A stretch of 8,953 bases of DNA, taken from JBCBAP01 sp038532435 (GTDB taxonomy: Bacteria; Pseudomonadota; Alphaproteobacteria; Rhodobacterales; Rhodobacteraceae). The stretch lies in assembly GCA_038532435.1 (NCBI GenBank), contig JBCBAP010000100.1:1-8953 (forward strand), written 5' to 3'. Shown in pieces: positions 1 through 6,379 of the stretch. Positions within the stretch are counted from its first letter, which is position 1; every line of letters starts with the position of its first letter. The notes below the pieces were generated by a model that searched no databases, had not been told where the DNA came from, and was given only the letters and a program-made list of their open reading frames with translations. The translations under genes and the position numbers were made by a program.

Positions 1-1112
1 CCGGTGGCTCCGCCAGCCAGGGCCGCTCCCGCCATAACCAGGCGGTGTTGCCCCTGCGCGGAAAGATCCTGAACGTGGAGCGGGCACGGTTCGACCGGAT
101 GCTCGGTTCGCAGGAGATCGGAAATCTGGTCGTCGCCCTCGGCACCGGGATCGGCCGTGACGAGTTCGACATCACCAAGCTGCGCTATCACAAGATCATC
201 ATCATGACCGACGCGGACGTGGACGGCGCGCACATCCGCACGCTGCTGCTGACCTTCTTCTTCCGCCAGATGCCGCAGCTGATCGAGGGCGGCTACCTCT
301 ACATCGCGCAACCGCCGCTGTTCAAAGTGAGCCGGGGCAAGTCGGAGGTCTACCTGAAGGACCAGCCCGCGCTGGAGGACTACCTGATCGAGCAGGGTTT
401 GACGGATGCGGTGCTCGAGCTCGGTAACGGCAGCCAGGTGGCAGGCCCCGACCTTGCACGGGTGGTCGCGGAGGCGCGGGCCGTCCGGGCGACGATTTCC
501 GCCTTCCCCACCCATTGCCCGCGGCTGGTGCTGGAGCATGCGGCGATCGCAGGTGCGATGAGTGCCGCGGCCCTGCAGTCCGACCCGCAGCGGGCGGCGG
601 ATGCGGTGGCAAACCGCCTCAACATGATCGCGCCGGAGACGGAAAAGGGTTGGATCGGCCGCCCGACGCAGGATGCTGGTCTGAAATTCTCCCGCGTTGT
701 GCGCGGTGTGGAGGAGACTCGGACGCTTGAGGGCAACACCTTCCGCTCCGGCGAAGGACGCAAGCTCGCGAGCTACCATGACGCGCTCAAGGAGGTCTAC
801 GCGACCCCGGCGAAGCTGATCCGGAAGGACAAGTCCTCGCCAATTTTCGGACCCTCCGATCTGCTGGATCTGGTGATGACCGAAGGGGAGCGGGGCCTCA
901 CGCTCCAGCGTTACAAGGGGCTGGGTGAGATGAACCCGGACCAGTTGTGGGAGACGACATTGGATCCGGAGGCGCGAACCCTCCTGCAGGTCAAAGTCGA
1001 GCAGACCGATCAGGCGGACGAGCTCTTCACCAAGCTGATGGGCGACGTGGTGGAGCCGCGTCGGCAGTTCATCCAGGAAAATGCGCTCAGCGTCGAGAAC
1101 CTGGACTTCTGA
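1..1112 (+). CDS. gyrB: DNA gyrase subunit B, C-terminal part (5' end outside window)
   Basis: ATP-dependent type II topoisomerase subunit that, with GyrA, introduces negative supercoils. The frame is open from base 3, giving 369 visible residues; the ATPase domain and start lie upstream of the window. The visible part begins inside the TOPRIM domain with QGRSRHNQAVLPLRGKILNV. The metal-binding motif TDADVDGAHIR (Asp at about residues 70, 72 and 74 of the fragment) follows. The C-terminal end has YKGLGEMNPDQLWETT and VEPRRQFIQENAL, the usual GyrB ending. 'KILNVERARFDRML' and the terminal motif favour GyrB over ParE. Between about residues 120 and 245 sits a less conserved, Ala-rich insert, as in many proteobacterial GyrB proteins. 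The TGA stop shares its A with the ATG of the next gene (TGATG), so the two are probably translationally coupled. Confidence 0.96.
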   Translation, partial: GGSASQGRSRHNQAVLPLRGKILNVERARFDRMLGSQEIGNLVVALGTGIGRDEFDITKLRYHKIIIMTDADVDGAHIRTLLLTFFFRQMPQLIEGGYLYIAQPPLFKVSRGKSEVYLKDQPALEDYLIEQGLTDAVLELGNGSQVAGPDLARVVAEARAVRATISAFPTHCPRLVLEHAAIAGAMSAAALQSDPQRAADAVANRLNMIAPETEKGWIGRPTQDAGLKFSRVVRGVEETRTLEGNTFRSGEGRKLASYHDALKEVYATPAKLIRKDKSSPIFGPSDLLDLVMTEGERGLTLQRYKGLGEMNPDQLWETTLDPEARTLLQVKVEQTDQADELFTKLMGDVVEPRRQFIQENALSVENLDF

Positions 1113-1651
1113 TGCGAGCGCTCCTGCTCGCGGCGACCCTCACGGGTGCGCCTGCTCAGGCAGACCCATGGTTTCTGCATCCGTTCGGGGAGCTCCGCTC
1201 TTACCATGGCGACTGGCTGGCTGTCTGCGCGGAGAGCGGGGATGGCCCCTGTCGCGCGGTACAACTGGCGCTTCGGGACGGAGACGATCCCTTCTTTGGC
1301 AGCAGTCGCCTCGCCGTGCATCCAGGGCGCGACGGCCGCTACCGGATCGAGGTCTATGATGACGGGATGCCGGAGGCACGGGTCGACCAGGTCGTGTTCG
1401 ATTTCGGTGAGGCCGAGATGAGCCTTGCGTCCCGCGGGTTCAGCAAAGGATCTGTGGACGGGGTGAACGTTGCGGAGACCATTGCGATCCTCGATCAGGA
1501 TCTTGCCGCTCGCATCGCCCGGCTCATCAGGGAGGAGAACCGGGTGCGTGTCCGATATGCGGAAGGCGATCTCGTGCTCGGCGAGGCGGAGTTCTCCCTG
1601 CGGGGTTCCGCCGCGGCGCTTCGCGCAATCGAGGCCCATCGGCGACAGTGA
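1112..1651 (+). CDS. small exported protein of unknown function, coupled to gyrB
   Basis: A 179-residue protein whose ATG overlaps the gyrB stop codon by one base (TGATG). No good ribosome binding site precedes it, which fits reinitiation after gyrB. Residues 1-17 form a short signal peptide with a likely signal peptidase I site after Ala-Gln-Ala17, so it should be periplasmic. Cys39 and Cys47, in the context GDWLAVC...GPC, could form a disulfide. The C-terminal stretch FSLRGSAAALRAIEAHRRQ resembles the end of proteins in the IalB-like and DUF1176-like exported families. That resemblance is from memory and weak, so no function is assigned. The gene ends 9 bp before the convergent lipoprotein frame at 1661, and no terminator is visible between them. 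Confidence 0.8.
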   Translation: MRALLLAATLTGAPAQADPWFLHPFGELRSYHGDWLAVCAESGDGPCRAVQLALRDGDDPFFGSSRLAVHPGRDGRYRIEVYDDGMPEARVDQVVFDFGEAEMSLASRGFSKGSVDGVNVAETIAILDQDLAARIARLIREENRVRVRYAEGDLVLGEAEFSLRGSAAALRAIEAHRRQ

Positions 1652-1660
1652 GCCTGTCTT

Positions 1661-2353
1661 CTACCGAACCCGGACCCACGCATCTTCAATGCCCTCCACT
1701 GCGTGCCGTTGGACATAGGCAACCGGACCGTCGTCCGGTCCATACCAGGTGGTCCGCACCCGCTTACCATCGTCGCAGGCGACCACGTAGGCCGGGCTGA
1801 GCGCGCCATTGCCCTTGACCACCTGCTCCGCACCGGTCACCCGGCAGATCGTCTGGCGGGTGTAGGTGCGCCCGGTGTGGGAGGTCGCGACGCGCTCATA
1901 GACACCGCGCGCGCCGATCTTCAGCGGATAGAGCGGATCGAGCACACTCACCTGCGCGGATCCGGTGTGCCAGTTGCGGGATGTGCCGCACCCCTCCCAA
2001 CTCGTGGAGGGGGAGAACCAGTCGAGGCTGCTGCGCCACGTGCAGCCGTCCGGCTCCTCCACCCGCAAACGGCGGCCCTTTGCGCGGAACGTCATGGGTC
2101 CCTCGACACCGCTGCGCATGTCGCTCAGGACGAAACTCCGAAACTGGCCTTTGGCGGGTCTCGCGAGCATCGGCAGGGGCGTGTCGAGGCGACGCGTCTG
2201 GGGACCTGTGCCCGTGAGGCTGCGGGTCCAAGATACAACACGGTCGCTCGCGGCACCCAACCGCTAGCTCACGGGGGTGAAGCCGCCCTGGAAATCCGTG
2301 GTCGTGCAGGCGGACAGAGCCGCGGCCAGGGCAAGGGGCAGGTAGCGTTTCAT
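1661..2353 (-). pseudogene. lipoprotein gene interrupted by an in-frame amber codon after codon 29
   Basis: The frame starts at an ATG (2351-2353) with a good Shine-Dalgarno (GGAGA, 7-nt spacer). It encodes a typical lipoprotein signal: MKRYLPLALAAALSAC, with the lipobox LSAC and lipidated Cys16. After 29 codons it meets a TAG at 2264-2266. The same frame then stays open for 200 more codons to the TAG at 1661-1663. That open part looks coding: four Cys, many Trp and Tyr, and balanced composition (for example WYGPDDGPVAYVQRHAVEGI). An ORF caller would start it at a TTG at 2258-2260, but no ribosome binding site or export signal would precede that start. I infer one lipoprotein gene of about 230 codons broken by a single nonsense change. 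A sequencing error, suppression, or an independent 29-residue lipoprotein are alternatives. The family was not recognised. Confidence 0.6.
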
Positions 2354-2360
2354 TGCAACG

Positions 2361-2365
2361 TCTCC
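2361..2365 (-). promoter_or_regulatory. ribosome binding site of the interrupted lipoprotein gene
   Basis: On the minus strand GGAGA lies 7 nt before the ATG at 2353, with a second GGAGA-like block just upstream. It supports 2353 as the true initiation point rather than the TTG at 2260. Confidence 0.6.
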
Positions 2366-2527
2366 ATCTCCAAAATGGTGTTCGGAGGGAAAACGTCGGC
2401 GCCGCCGGTTTATTCCACGGGCGGCGTCGTCTGGTGGTACCGCGGTGAAAGCCGTCAGACAGCGGTTTGCTTAGAAGGCGGGTATCAGGGGATACGGGGT
2501 AGTGATGGAGGCGCAGGTGTGTTCAGG

Positions 2528-2677
2528 CTACTCCCGCAAAACACTCAAGGCATGGATGAGTGTCGGGACGGAGCTAATCCCATCTGAGAACGTGGTGTCG
2601 CGAAGCTGAGAGGTCAGCAAGCCTGCCGCGCTCTGCGGCATCAACGTGCCGGGACGACGACATTTCAACGCCTGCAT
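2528..2677 (-). CDS. possible small protein, 49 aa, unknown function
   Basis: An ATG at 2675-2677 is preceded by GGAGAGGGT (GGAG, 5-nt spacer) and opens a 49-codon frame ending in TAG at 2528-2530. The product starts MQALKCRRPGTLMPQ, ends IHALSVLRE, and is rich in Ser, Thr and Leu. There is no signal peptide or membrane segment. GC3 is near 70%, lower than in the neighbouring well-supported genes. The opposite strand carries a competing 34-codon ORF (from 2505) with its own weak ribosome-binding-like sequence, so which strand is coding, if either, cannot be settled here. Confidence 0.25.
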   Translation of the reverse strand: MQALKCRRPGTLMPQSAAGLLTSQLRDTTFSDGISSVPTLIHALSVLRE

Positions 2678-2810
2678 ACCCTCTCCACCCACCGAACATG
2701 TGCCGGTCGCAAGGCCGGCCCGGCGTCGGGATCCGGAGGATATTTCCCGCTTCTAGGACGCGGACCCTCCTGTTGTCACAGGTGTCGGCAACTGCCGAGA
2801 TGTCTGCGGG

Positions 2811-3218
2811 CTATCGAGGCCGAACGGGGAGGGCCCGCCGGGTGCGTCGTGGATCCGGGGCCGCGGATGGCCTCACCTGCGCCGCGGGTTGAACCGGTCG
2901 AACACACCGTGCGGCACCGACACAATGAACGACCAGCCCGACGGGCGTCGCGTGGATGGTACGCGACAAAACCGGCCCCGCTGCGACCCGCACGGCCACG
3001 TCTTCCTGCTGCATGTGATCCCCCACTCCCTCGTCTGCCAACAAGCCGGTCAGATCCGACGGGGCTCCAATCCTGGCGATCGAGCTGGCATCAAGGGACA
3101 TCGTTTCGGTCGCCGTATGGACCCGCGCATGTGCGTTCTGCGGAAGCGTGATACCGGCGCCTGCGGTTGCAACACAGAAACCGGCGAGAAGCAGCCGCGC
3201 GCGATTGAGTGGAAACAT
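2811..3218 (-). CDS. small exported protein, unknown function, probable frameshift near its end
   Basis: The ATG at 3216-3218 is chosen because GGAGG lies 5 nt before it. The continuous frame gives 135 residues. Residues 1-31 form a signal peptide (MFPLNRARLLLAGFCVATAG..., likely cleavage after Ala-His-Ala31), so export to the periplasm is expected. The next 60 residues (SLDASSIARIGAPSDLTGLL..., VAVRVAAGPVLSRTI) look like a genuine acidic, soluble protein. From about residue 93 the frame turns into Arg/Pro/Ala-rich sequence typical of out-of-frame GC-rich DNA. The +1 frame over 2873-2941 instead reads SGWSFIVSVPHGVFDRFNPR with coding-like third positions, ending in TGA at 2873-2875. The likely original product is therefore about 114 aa with a shift near 2942-2945. 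The family was not recognised. Confidence 0.6.
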   Translation of the reverse strand: MFPLNRARLLLAGFCVATAGAGITLPQNAHARVHTATETMSLDASSIARIGAPSDLTGLLADEGVGDHMQQEDVAVRVAAGPVLSRTIHATPVGLVVHCVGAARCVRPVQPAAQVRPSAAPDPRRTRRALPVRPR

Positions 3219-3223
3219 GGATA

Positions 3224-3228
3224 CCTCC
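3224..3228 (-). promoter_or_regulatory. ribosome binding site deciding the start at 3218
   Basis: GGAGG on the minus strand, 5 nt before the ATG at 3218. It favours this start over in-frame upstream starts (up to 3281), which would put residues ahead of the signal peptide and lie in or next to the terminator region. Confidence 0.7.
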
Positions 3229-3282
3229 AGGGTCTGCATGGGCGTGTTACGCACCAGCGCGCCCCTTCCGTTGCCCTGCAAG

Positions 3283-3313
3283 AAAAAACCCCCGCCGAGG
3301 GGATCGACGGGGG
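3283..3313 (-). terminator. intrinsic terminator downstream of ccrM
   Basis: On the minus strand, CCCCCGTC pairs with GGCGGGGG (8 bp including one G-U) around a 9-nt loop and is followed directly by TTTTTT. It lies 39 bp beyond the ccrM stop and 64 bp before the next minus-strand start at 3218, so it should end the ccrM transcript. The opposite strand has a C-A mismatch in the stem and no U tract, so it acts on the minus strand. Confidence 0.88.
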
Positions 3314-3352
3314 TGAGGTGCGGTTCGCCGCTAGGGCAACCGGGCGGTAGGG

Positions 3353-4456
3353 TTAGTCTTTCATTTCAGCGCGGACCTGCTGGCGTAGGAGGTCGATGGG
3401 GAAGACCTCCTCCCCCCGGTGAAAGCACCAGTAGGTCCAGCCATTGCAGCTTGGCGCCCCCTCCAGCGCCGCGCCAACCTGATGGATCGAGCCCTTCGTG
3501 TCGTGGGCGATCAGCGTGCCGTCGGCGCGGACCTTCGCCGAATGCCGCCCGTTGAGCGAAGTAAGCCGCTCGCCGGGTTTCAGCATTCCGCGTTCCACGA
3601 GCGTGCCGAAGGCAACCCGTGGTTCCGCGCGTTTGGACTGTGTGACTTCGAGCGCGTCGCGGTCATAGCGGCGGATGCCCGCCAGCCGCGCCTCGGCGAC
3701 CGTCCGGTAGGCCGCCTCCCGCTCGATGCCGATAAAGTGTCGACCAAGCCGTTTTGCAACGGCCCCCGTGGTCCCTGTTCCGAAGAACGGATCCAATACA
3801 ATGTCGCCCGGCTTGGTCGATGCCACAAGCACCCGATGCAGGAGTGCCTCTGGCTTCTGAGTTGGGTGCGCCTTGTTGCCGTCGTCGTCCTTCAGCCGCT
3901 CGCCCCCATTGCAGATCGGTAGGACCCAGTCCGACCGCATCTGCACCCCCTCATTCAATGCCTTCAACGCCTCGTAGTTGAAGGTGTATTTCGATGCTTC
4001 CGATTTCGCGGCCCAGATCATCGTCTCATGGGCGTTGGTCAGCCGTTTGCCGCGGAAGTTCGGCATTGGGTTCGACTTACGCCATACCACGTCATTCAGG
4101 ATCCAGTAGCCCGCATCCTGTAGTGCGGCACCCACCCGGAAGATGTTGTGGTAGGACCCGATCACCCAGATCGCCCCGTTGGGCTTGAGCACACGGTGTG
4201 CCTCCGCCAGCCACGCCCGGCTGAACCGGTCATAGGCCGCGAAGGAGGAGAACTGGTCCCACGCATCGTCCACCGCGTCGACCTTCGAGTTGTCGGGACG
4301 GTGAAGCTCCCCCTTGAGCTGCAGGTTGTAGGGCGGATCGGCGAAGACAAGGTCGATGCTCCCGTCCGGCAGGCTGCGCAGAACCTCGATGCAGTCGCCC
4401 GCGACAATGCTGTCGAGCGGCAGATCCATCGATTTTCCCTGTGTGCGGACAGCCAT
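3353..4456 (-). CDS. ccrM: cell-cycle DNA adenine methyltransferase CcrM (GANTC)
   Basis: S-adenosylmethionine-dependent N6-adenine methyltransferase that modifies GANTC. In alphaproteobacteria it acts late in replication and couples methylation state to cell-cycle transcription. The protein is 367 aa, close to the family's usual 350-370. It is a beta-class enzyme. The catalytic motif FADPPYNLQL is at residues 38-47, LKPNGAIWVIGSYHNIFRVG follows at about 90-109, the SAM motif DPFFGTGTTG is at 222-231, and the target-recognition end has NGWTYW at 338-343. The run RPDNSKVDAVDDAWDQF is nearly identical to Caulobacter CcrM. The start at 4456 has GGGAGG with an 8-nt spacer. An internal Met10 (4429) would match the Caulobacter N terminus and is a fair alternative. 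The gene is followed by a strong terminator and preceded by a promoter region with three GANTC sites. Confidence 0.96.
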   Translation of the reverse strand: MAVRTQGKSMDLPLDSIVAGDCIEVLRSLPDGSIDLVFADPPYNLQLKGELHRPDNSKVDAVDDAWDQFSSFAAYDRFSRAWLAEAHRVLKPNGAIWVIGSYHNIFRVGAALQDAGYWILNDVVWRKSNPMPNFRGKRLTNAHETMIWAAKSEASKYTFNYEALKALNEGVQMRSDWVLPICNGGERLKDDDGNKAHPTQKPEALLHRVLVASTKPGDIVLDPFFGTGTTGAVAKRLGRHFIGIEREAAYRTVAEARLAGIRRYDRDALEVTQSKRAEPRVAFGTLVERGMLKPGERLTSLNGRHSAKVRADGTLIAHDTKGSIHQVGAALEGAPSCNGWTYWCFHRGEEVFPIDLLRQQVRAEMKD

Positions 4457-4549
4457 CCCCGGCGCCTCCCCGTATCCCGTTGAGGGGAAGATGAGTCATG
4501 GGTGAGTCGCTGTCAATTATTATTTGAATCAATGGGTTAAATTATCTTC
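4457..4549 (-). promoter_or_regulatory. ccrM control region with three GANTC sites
   Basis: A 93-bp gap, markedly AT-rich in its distal half, between rnhB and ccrM. It contains GANTC sites at 4493-4497, 4504-4508 (both GAGTC on the + strand) and 4526-4530 (GAATC). On the minus strand TTGACA (4511-4516) is a perfect -35 element. At 17 bp spacing the -10 would be CATCTT (4488-4493), which matches only 3 of 6. With that promoter, one GANTC lies in the spacer, one at the -10 edge and one just upstream of the -35. The ccrM Shine-Dalgarno is at 4465-4470. Confidence 0.6.
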
Positions 4550-4557
4550 TTAACCCA
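4533..4557. repeat. inverted repeat over the rnhB stop codon; possible operator
   Basis: TGGGTTAA (4533-4540) and TTAACCCA (4550-4557) form a perfect 8-bp inverted repeat around a 9-nt centre. It spans the rnhB TAA stop and sits upstream of ccrM. No U tract follows on either strand, so it is not a convincing terminator. It also contains two TTAA blocks separated by 9 bp, resembling but not matching the CtrA site TTAA-N7-TTAA. Its role is not established. Confidence 0.4.
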
Positions 4558-5143
4558 ATATCTTGTGTATGGGCTTGAATGAACGTCTATGATGAGGACT
4601 AACCCCAAGTGTTTGCAGCCCTTCCGCGTGGGCCCGCGTTCCGTAGCCCATGTTGGTTTCCCAACCGTAACCGGGCCAGGATTGCGCGAGGATCCGCATC
4701 TCCCGATCCCGGGTTACCTTGGCGATGATCGAGGCTGCGGCGATCGACAGGCTGAGGCTGTCACCCTTCACGATGGGCACCCCGGGACAGGGCAGCCCGG
4801 GTGGCACCCGCTTGCCATCGATCAATGCGGTGTGCGGCAAAAGGGGCAGAGCGGCGACCGCCCGCGTGAGTGCTGCCTCCGACGCGACAAGAATGTTGCG
4901 GGCATTGATCTCCTCAACTTCGGCCCGCCCGATCCCCACATGCGCGCAGGCAAGGATATCGCCGAAGAGCGCCTCCCGCCGTGAGGCGGACAGTTTCTTG
5001 GAATCGTCGATGCCGGCGGGAACGCCGTCCATGGGCAGGATCACGGCTGCAGCGATGACGGGACCGGCCCACGGTCCTCGCCCCACTTCATCGGCGCCGC
5101 AGACCGGGCCTGCGTGCATGTGTTCGAAGCTAAGATCAGGCAT
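4550..5143 (-). CDS. rnhB: ribonuclease HII
   Basis: Endonuclease that cuts the RNA strand of RNA:DNA hybrids and removes misincorporated ribonucleotides. The signature CGADEVGRGPWAGPV gives catalytic Asp18 and Glu19. The other acidic ligands are Asp109 (ALIDGK) and Asp128 (IVKGDS), followed by SIAAASIIAKVTRDREM and the C-terminal NMGYGT. From the ATG at 5141-5143 the protein has 197 aa (MPDLSFEHMHAG...), a normal family length with the usual short N terminus. The frame also opens at a TTG at 5194, but the extra 17 residues have no counterpart that I know of in the family, and neither start has a clear Shine-Dalgarno. It lies 86 bp downstream of the radical SAM gene and directly upstream of ccrM on the same strand. 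Confidence 0.93.
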   Translation of the reverse strand: MPDLSFEHMHAGPVCGADEVGRGPWAGPVIAAAVILPMDGVPAGIDDSKKLSASRREALFGDILACAHVGIGRAEVEEINARNILVASEAALTRAVAALPLLPHTALIDGKRVPPGLPCPGVPIVKGDSLSLSIAAASIIAKVTRDREMRILAQSWPGYGWETNMGYGTRAHAEGLQTLGVSPHHRRSFKPIHKILG

Positions 5144-5229
5144 CAGGTGTGGCGTGCCAGCTTGAACCACGAAGATCAACGGGCCCGTCGTCAAACCGAC
5201 AAGCTAAAGCGCCCAACGACTGCTGTCGA

Positions 5230-6315
5230 TCAGAGGAGGGAGAGTTGATCGCCCGGGCGTGGTGGCACGCGAAACTGGCTGCAATCAAGCCGGATGTCCC
5301 GGGTCGTCAATCCCAGACGTTTGCGCGCCGCGCCAAAACGGCGGGCGATGAGCGCGGCATAGACGCCCTCGCCCCGCATGCGCTTTCCCCACTCCGGATC
5401 GTAGTCCTTGCCGCCGTGCATCTCCCGGACCTTGCCCATGATCTTGTTGGCGCGGTTGGGGTAGTGTGTCTCTACCCAGTGGCGAAAGAGCGGTGAAACT
5501 TCGTGGGGCAACCGCAGCGTTACGAAGTTCGCCCATTCGGCGCCGGCCCGCGTTGCAGCCTCGAGCAATGCCTCGATCTCGTGATCGTTGAGGCCGGGGA
5601 TGATCGGGGAGGTGGCGACACCGACGGGCACCCCGGCCTTGGCGAGTGCCGCGATGGCGCGCAGCCGCGCGTGGGGTGCACTCGCGCGCGGCTCCATCGT
5701 GCGGCAAAGCTTGCTGTCGAGGGTCGTGAGCGAAATTGCAACCTTCGCCAGACCCTTCCTACCCATGGGTCCGAGGATATCCGCATCCCTCGTGATCAGC
5801 GCCCCCTTCGTCACGATGGAGACCGGATGATTGTGCGCGCTCAACACCTCGAGGATCGAGCGCATGATCCCGGCTTCCCGCTCGAGGGGCTGGTAGGGAT
5901 CGGTGTTGGTCCCGATGGCGATGGTCGCGGGCTGGTACCCCGGGCGTCGCAGTTCCGCCTCGAGAAGGCTGGCCGCGTTGGACTTGCGAAAGATCCGGGT
6001 TTCGAAGTCCAGCCCCGGGGAGAGGCCGAGATATGCATGGGTCGGCCGGGCAAAACAGTAGATGCATCCGTGCTCGCATCCCTTGTAGGGATTGATCGAA
6101 CGGTCGAACGGTACGTCGGGAGAACTGTTCCTGGTGATCACCCGCCGCGCATTATCCTCGAAAACCTCAGTACGAACCGCATCGTCCGGCTCCTCGGTCC
6201 AGCCGTCATCCGCATGGGCACGGCGGTGTCGCTCAAACCGGCTGGACGGGTTTCGGGTTGCACCCCTGCCATGCCGGGCAGCCTCGGGAATCGCATCTTC
6301 GATTGGGTCGGTCAT
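5230..6315 (-). CDS. PA0069-family radical SAM protein (SplB-like group), probably SOS-regulated
   Basis: A 361-aa protein from the ATG at 6313-6315 (MTDPIEDAIPEAARHGRG...). The radical SAM cluster motif CxxxCxxC is seen as GCEHGCIYCF, with Cys80, Cys84 and Cys87 expected to bind a 4Fe-4S cluster. The N-terminal NPYKG and the run AIGTNTDPYQPLE are typical of the PA0069/Rv2578c-type family, which is usually grouped with SplB, the DNA repair photolyase. The substrate is unknown. The C-terminal part (EMHGGKDYDPEWGKRMRGEG) is family-like. The frame continues upstream to 6384, but that stretch holds the promoter and LexA box, so the longer form is rejected. There is no Shine-Dalgarno, because the predicted transcript begins at or next to the ATG. 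Confidence 0.92.
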   Translation of the reverse strand: MTDPIEDAIPEAARHGRGATRNPSSRFERHRRAHADDGWTEEPDDAVRTEVFEDNARRVITRNSSPDVPFDRSINPYKGCEHGCIYCFARPTHAYLGLSPGLDFETRIFRKSNAASLLEAELRRPGYQPATIAIGTNTDPYQPLEREAGIMRSILEVLSAHNHPVSIVTKGALITRDADILGPMGRKGLAKVAISLTTLDSKLCRTMEPRASAPHARLRAIAALAKAGVPVGVATSPIIPGLNDHEIEALLEAATRAGAEWANFVTLRLPHEVSPLFRHWVETHYPNRANKIMGKVREMHGGKDYDPEWGKRMRGEGVYAALIARRFGAARKRLGLTTRDIRLDCSQFRVPPRPGDQLSLL

Positions 6316-6322
6316 GGTGGAG

Positions 6323-6351
6323 AGGATATGAACAAATAGCGAACATCGCAA
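6323..6351 (-). promoter_or_regulatory. sigma70-type promoter of the radical SAM gene
   Basis: On the minus strand, -35 TTGCGA (6346-6351) and -10 TATCCT (6323-6328) are separated by exactly 17 bp. The -10 matches the TATAAT consensus at 4 of 6 positions. Only 7 nt separate the -10 from the ATG at 6315, so transcription should begin at or beside the A of the start codon, giving a leaderless mRNA. This agrees with the absence of a ribosome binding site. Confidence 0.6.
6330..6344 (-). promoter_or_regulatory. LexA (SOS) box, GTTC-N7-GTTC
   Basis: The minus strand reads GTTCGCTATTTGTTC, a perfect GTTC-N7-GTTC direct repeat, the established LexA recognition sequence of alphaproteobacteria. It lies entirely inside the 17-bp spacer between the -35 and -10 of the radical SAM promoter, the position expected for a repressor that excludes RNA polymerase. 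The site is 14 nt upstream of the ATG. Confidence 0.75.
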
Positions 6352-6379
6352 TCCGACTCTTGATGACGTCCCTTGAAAC

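Larger units (their letters stand above)
2354..2810. other. intergenic stretch with no confidently recognised gene
   Basis: About 450 bp between the lipoprotein gene and the small exported-protein gene. I see no tRNA T-loop signature, no rnpB, ffs or tmRNA hallmark, and no transposase. It contains a weak 49-codon minus-strand ORF (2528-2677), listed separately, and a 34-codon plus-strand ORF beginning at 2505 that overlaps it. Small inverted repeats include GTATC/GATAC (2482-2495) and CGCCGCC/GGCGGCG (2400-2426). None is strong enough to call a function. Confidence 0.5.

Noticed and set aside
2400..2426. CGCCGCC/GGCGGCG hairpin upstream of the lipoprotein gene as a terminator or attenuator
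   Set aside because: The loop is 13 nt, the TTTT comes several bases after the stem, and no leader peptide or alternative fold is evident.
1703..2587. Long 294-codon open frame on the + strand opposite the lipoprotein gene
   Set aside because: It is a shadow of the GC-rich minus-strand coding frame. Composition is Arg/Gly/Ala-rich without recognisable motifs, and the minus frame has a proper start and lipoprotein signal.
2575..2625. CTGAGA motifs suggestive of a TPP riboswitch
   Set aside because: The second conserved block (AACCTGAT-type) and the flanking helices are absent, and no thiamine gene follows.
2891..2910. GAAC-N5-GAAC repeat as a second LexA site
   Set aside because: The spacing is 5, not 7, and it lies inside the small exported-protein gene. 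The GAAC-N4-GAAC near 6098 is likewise coding and wrongly spaced.
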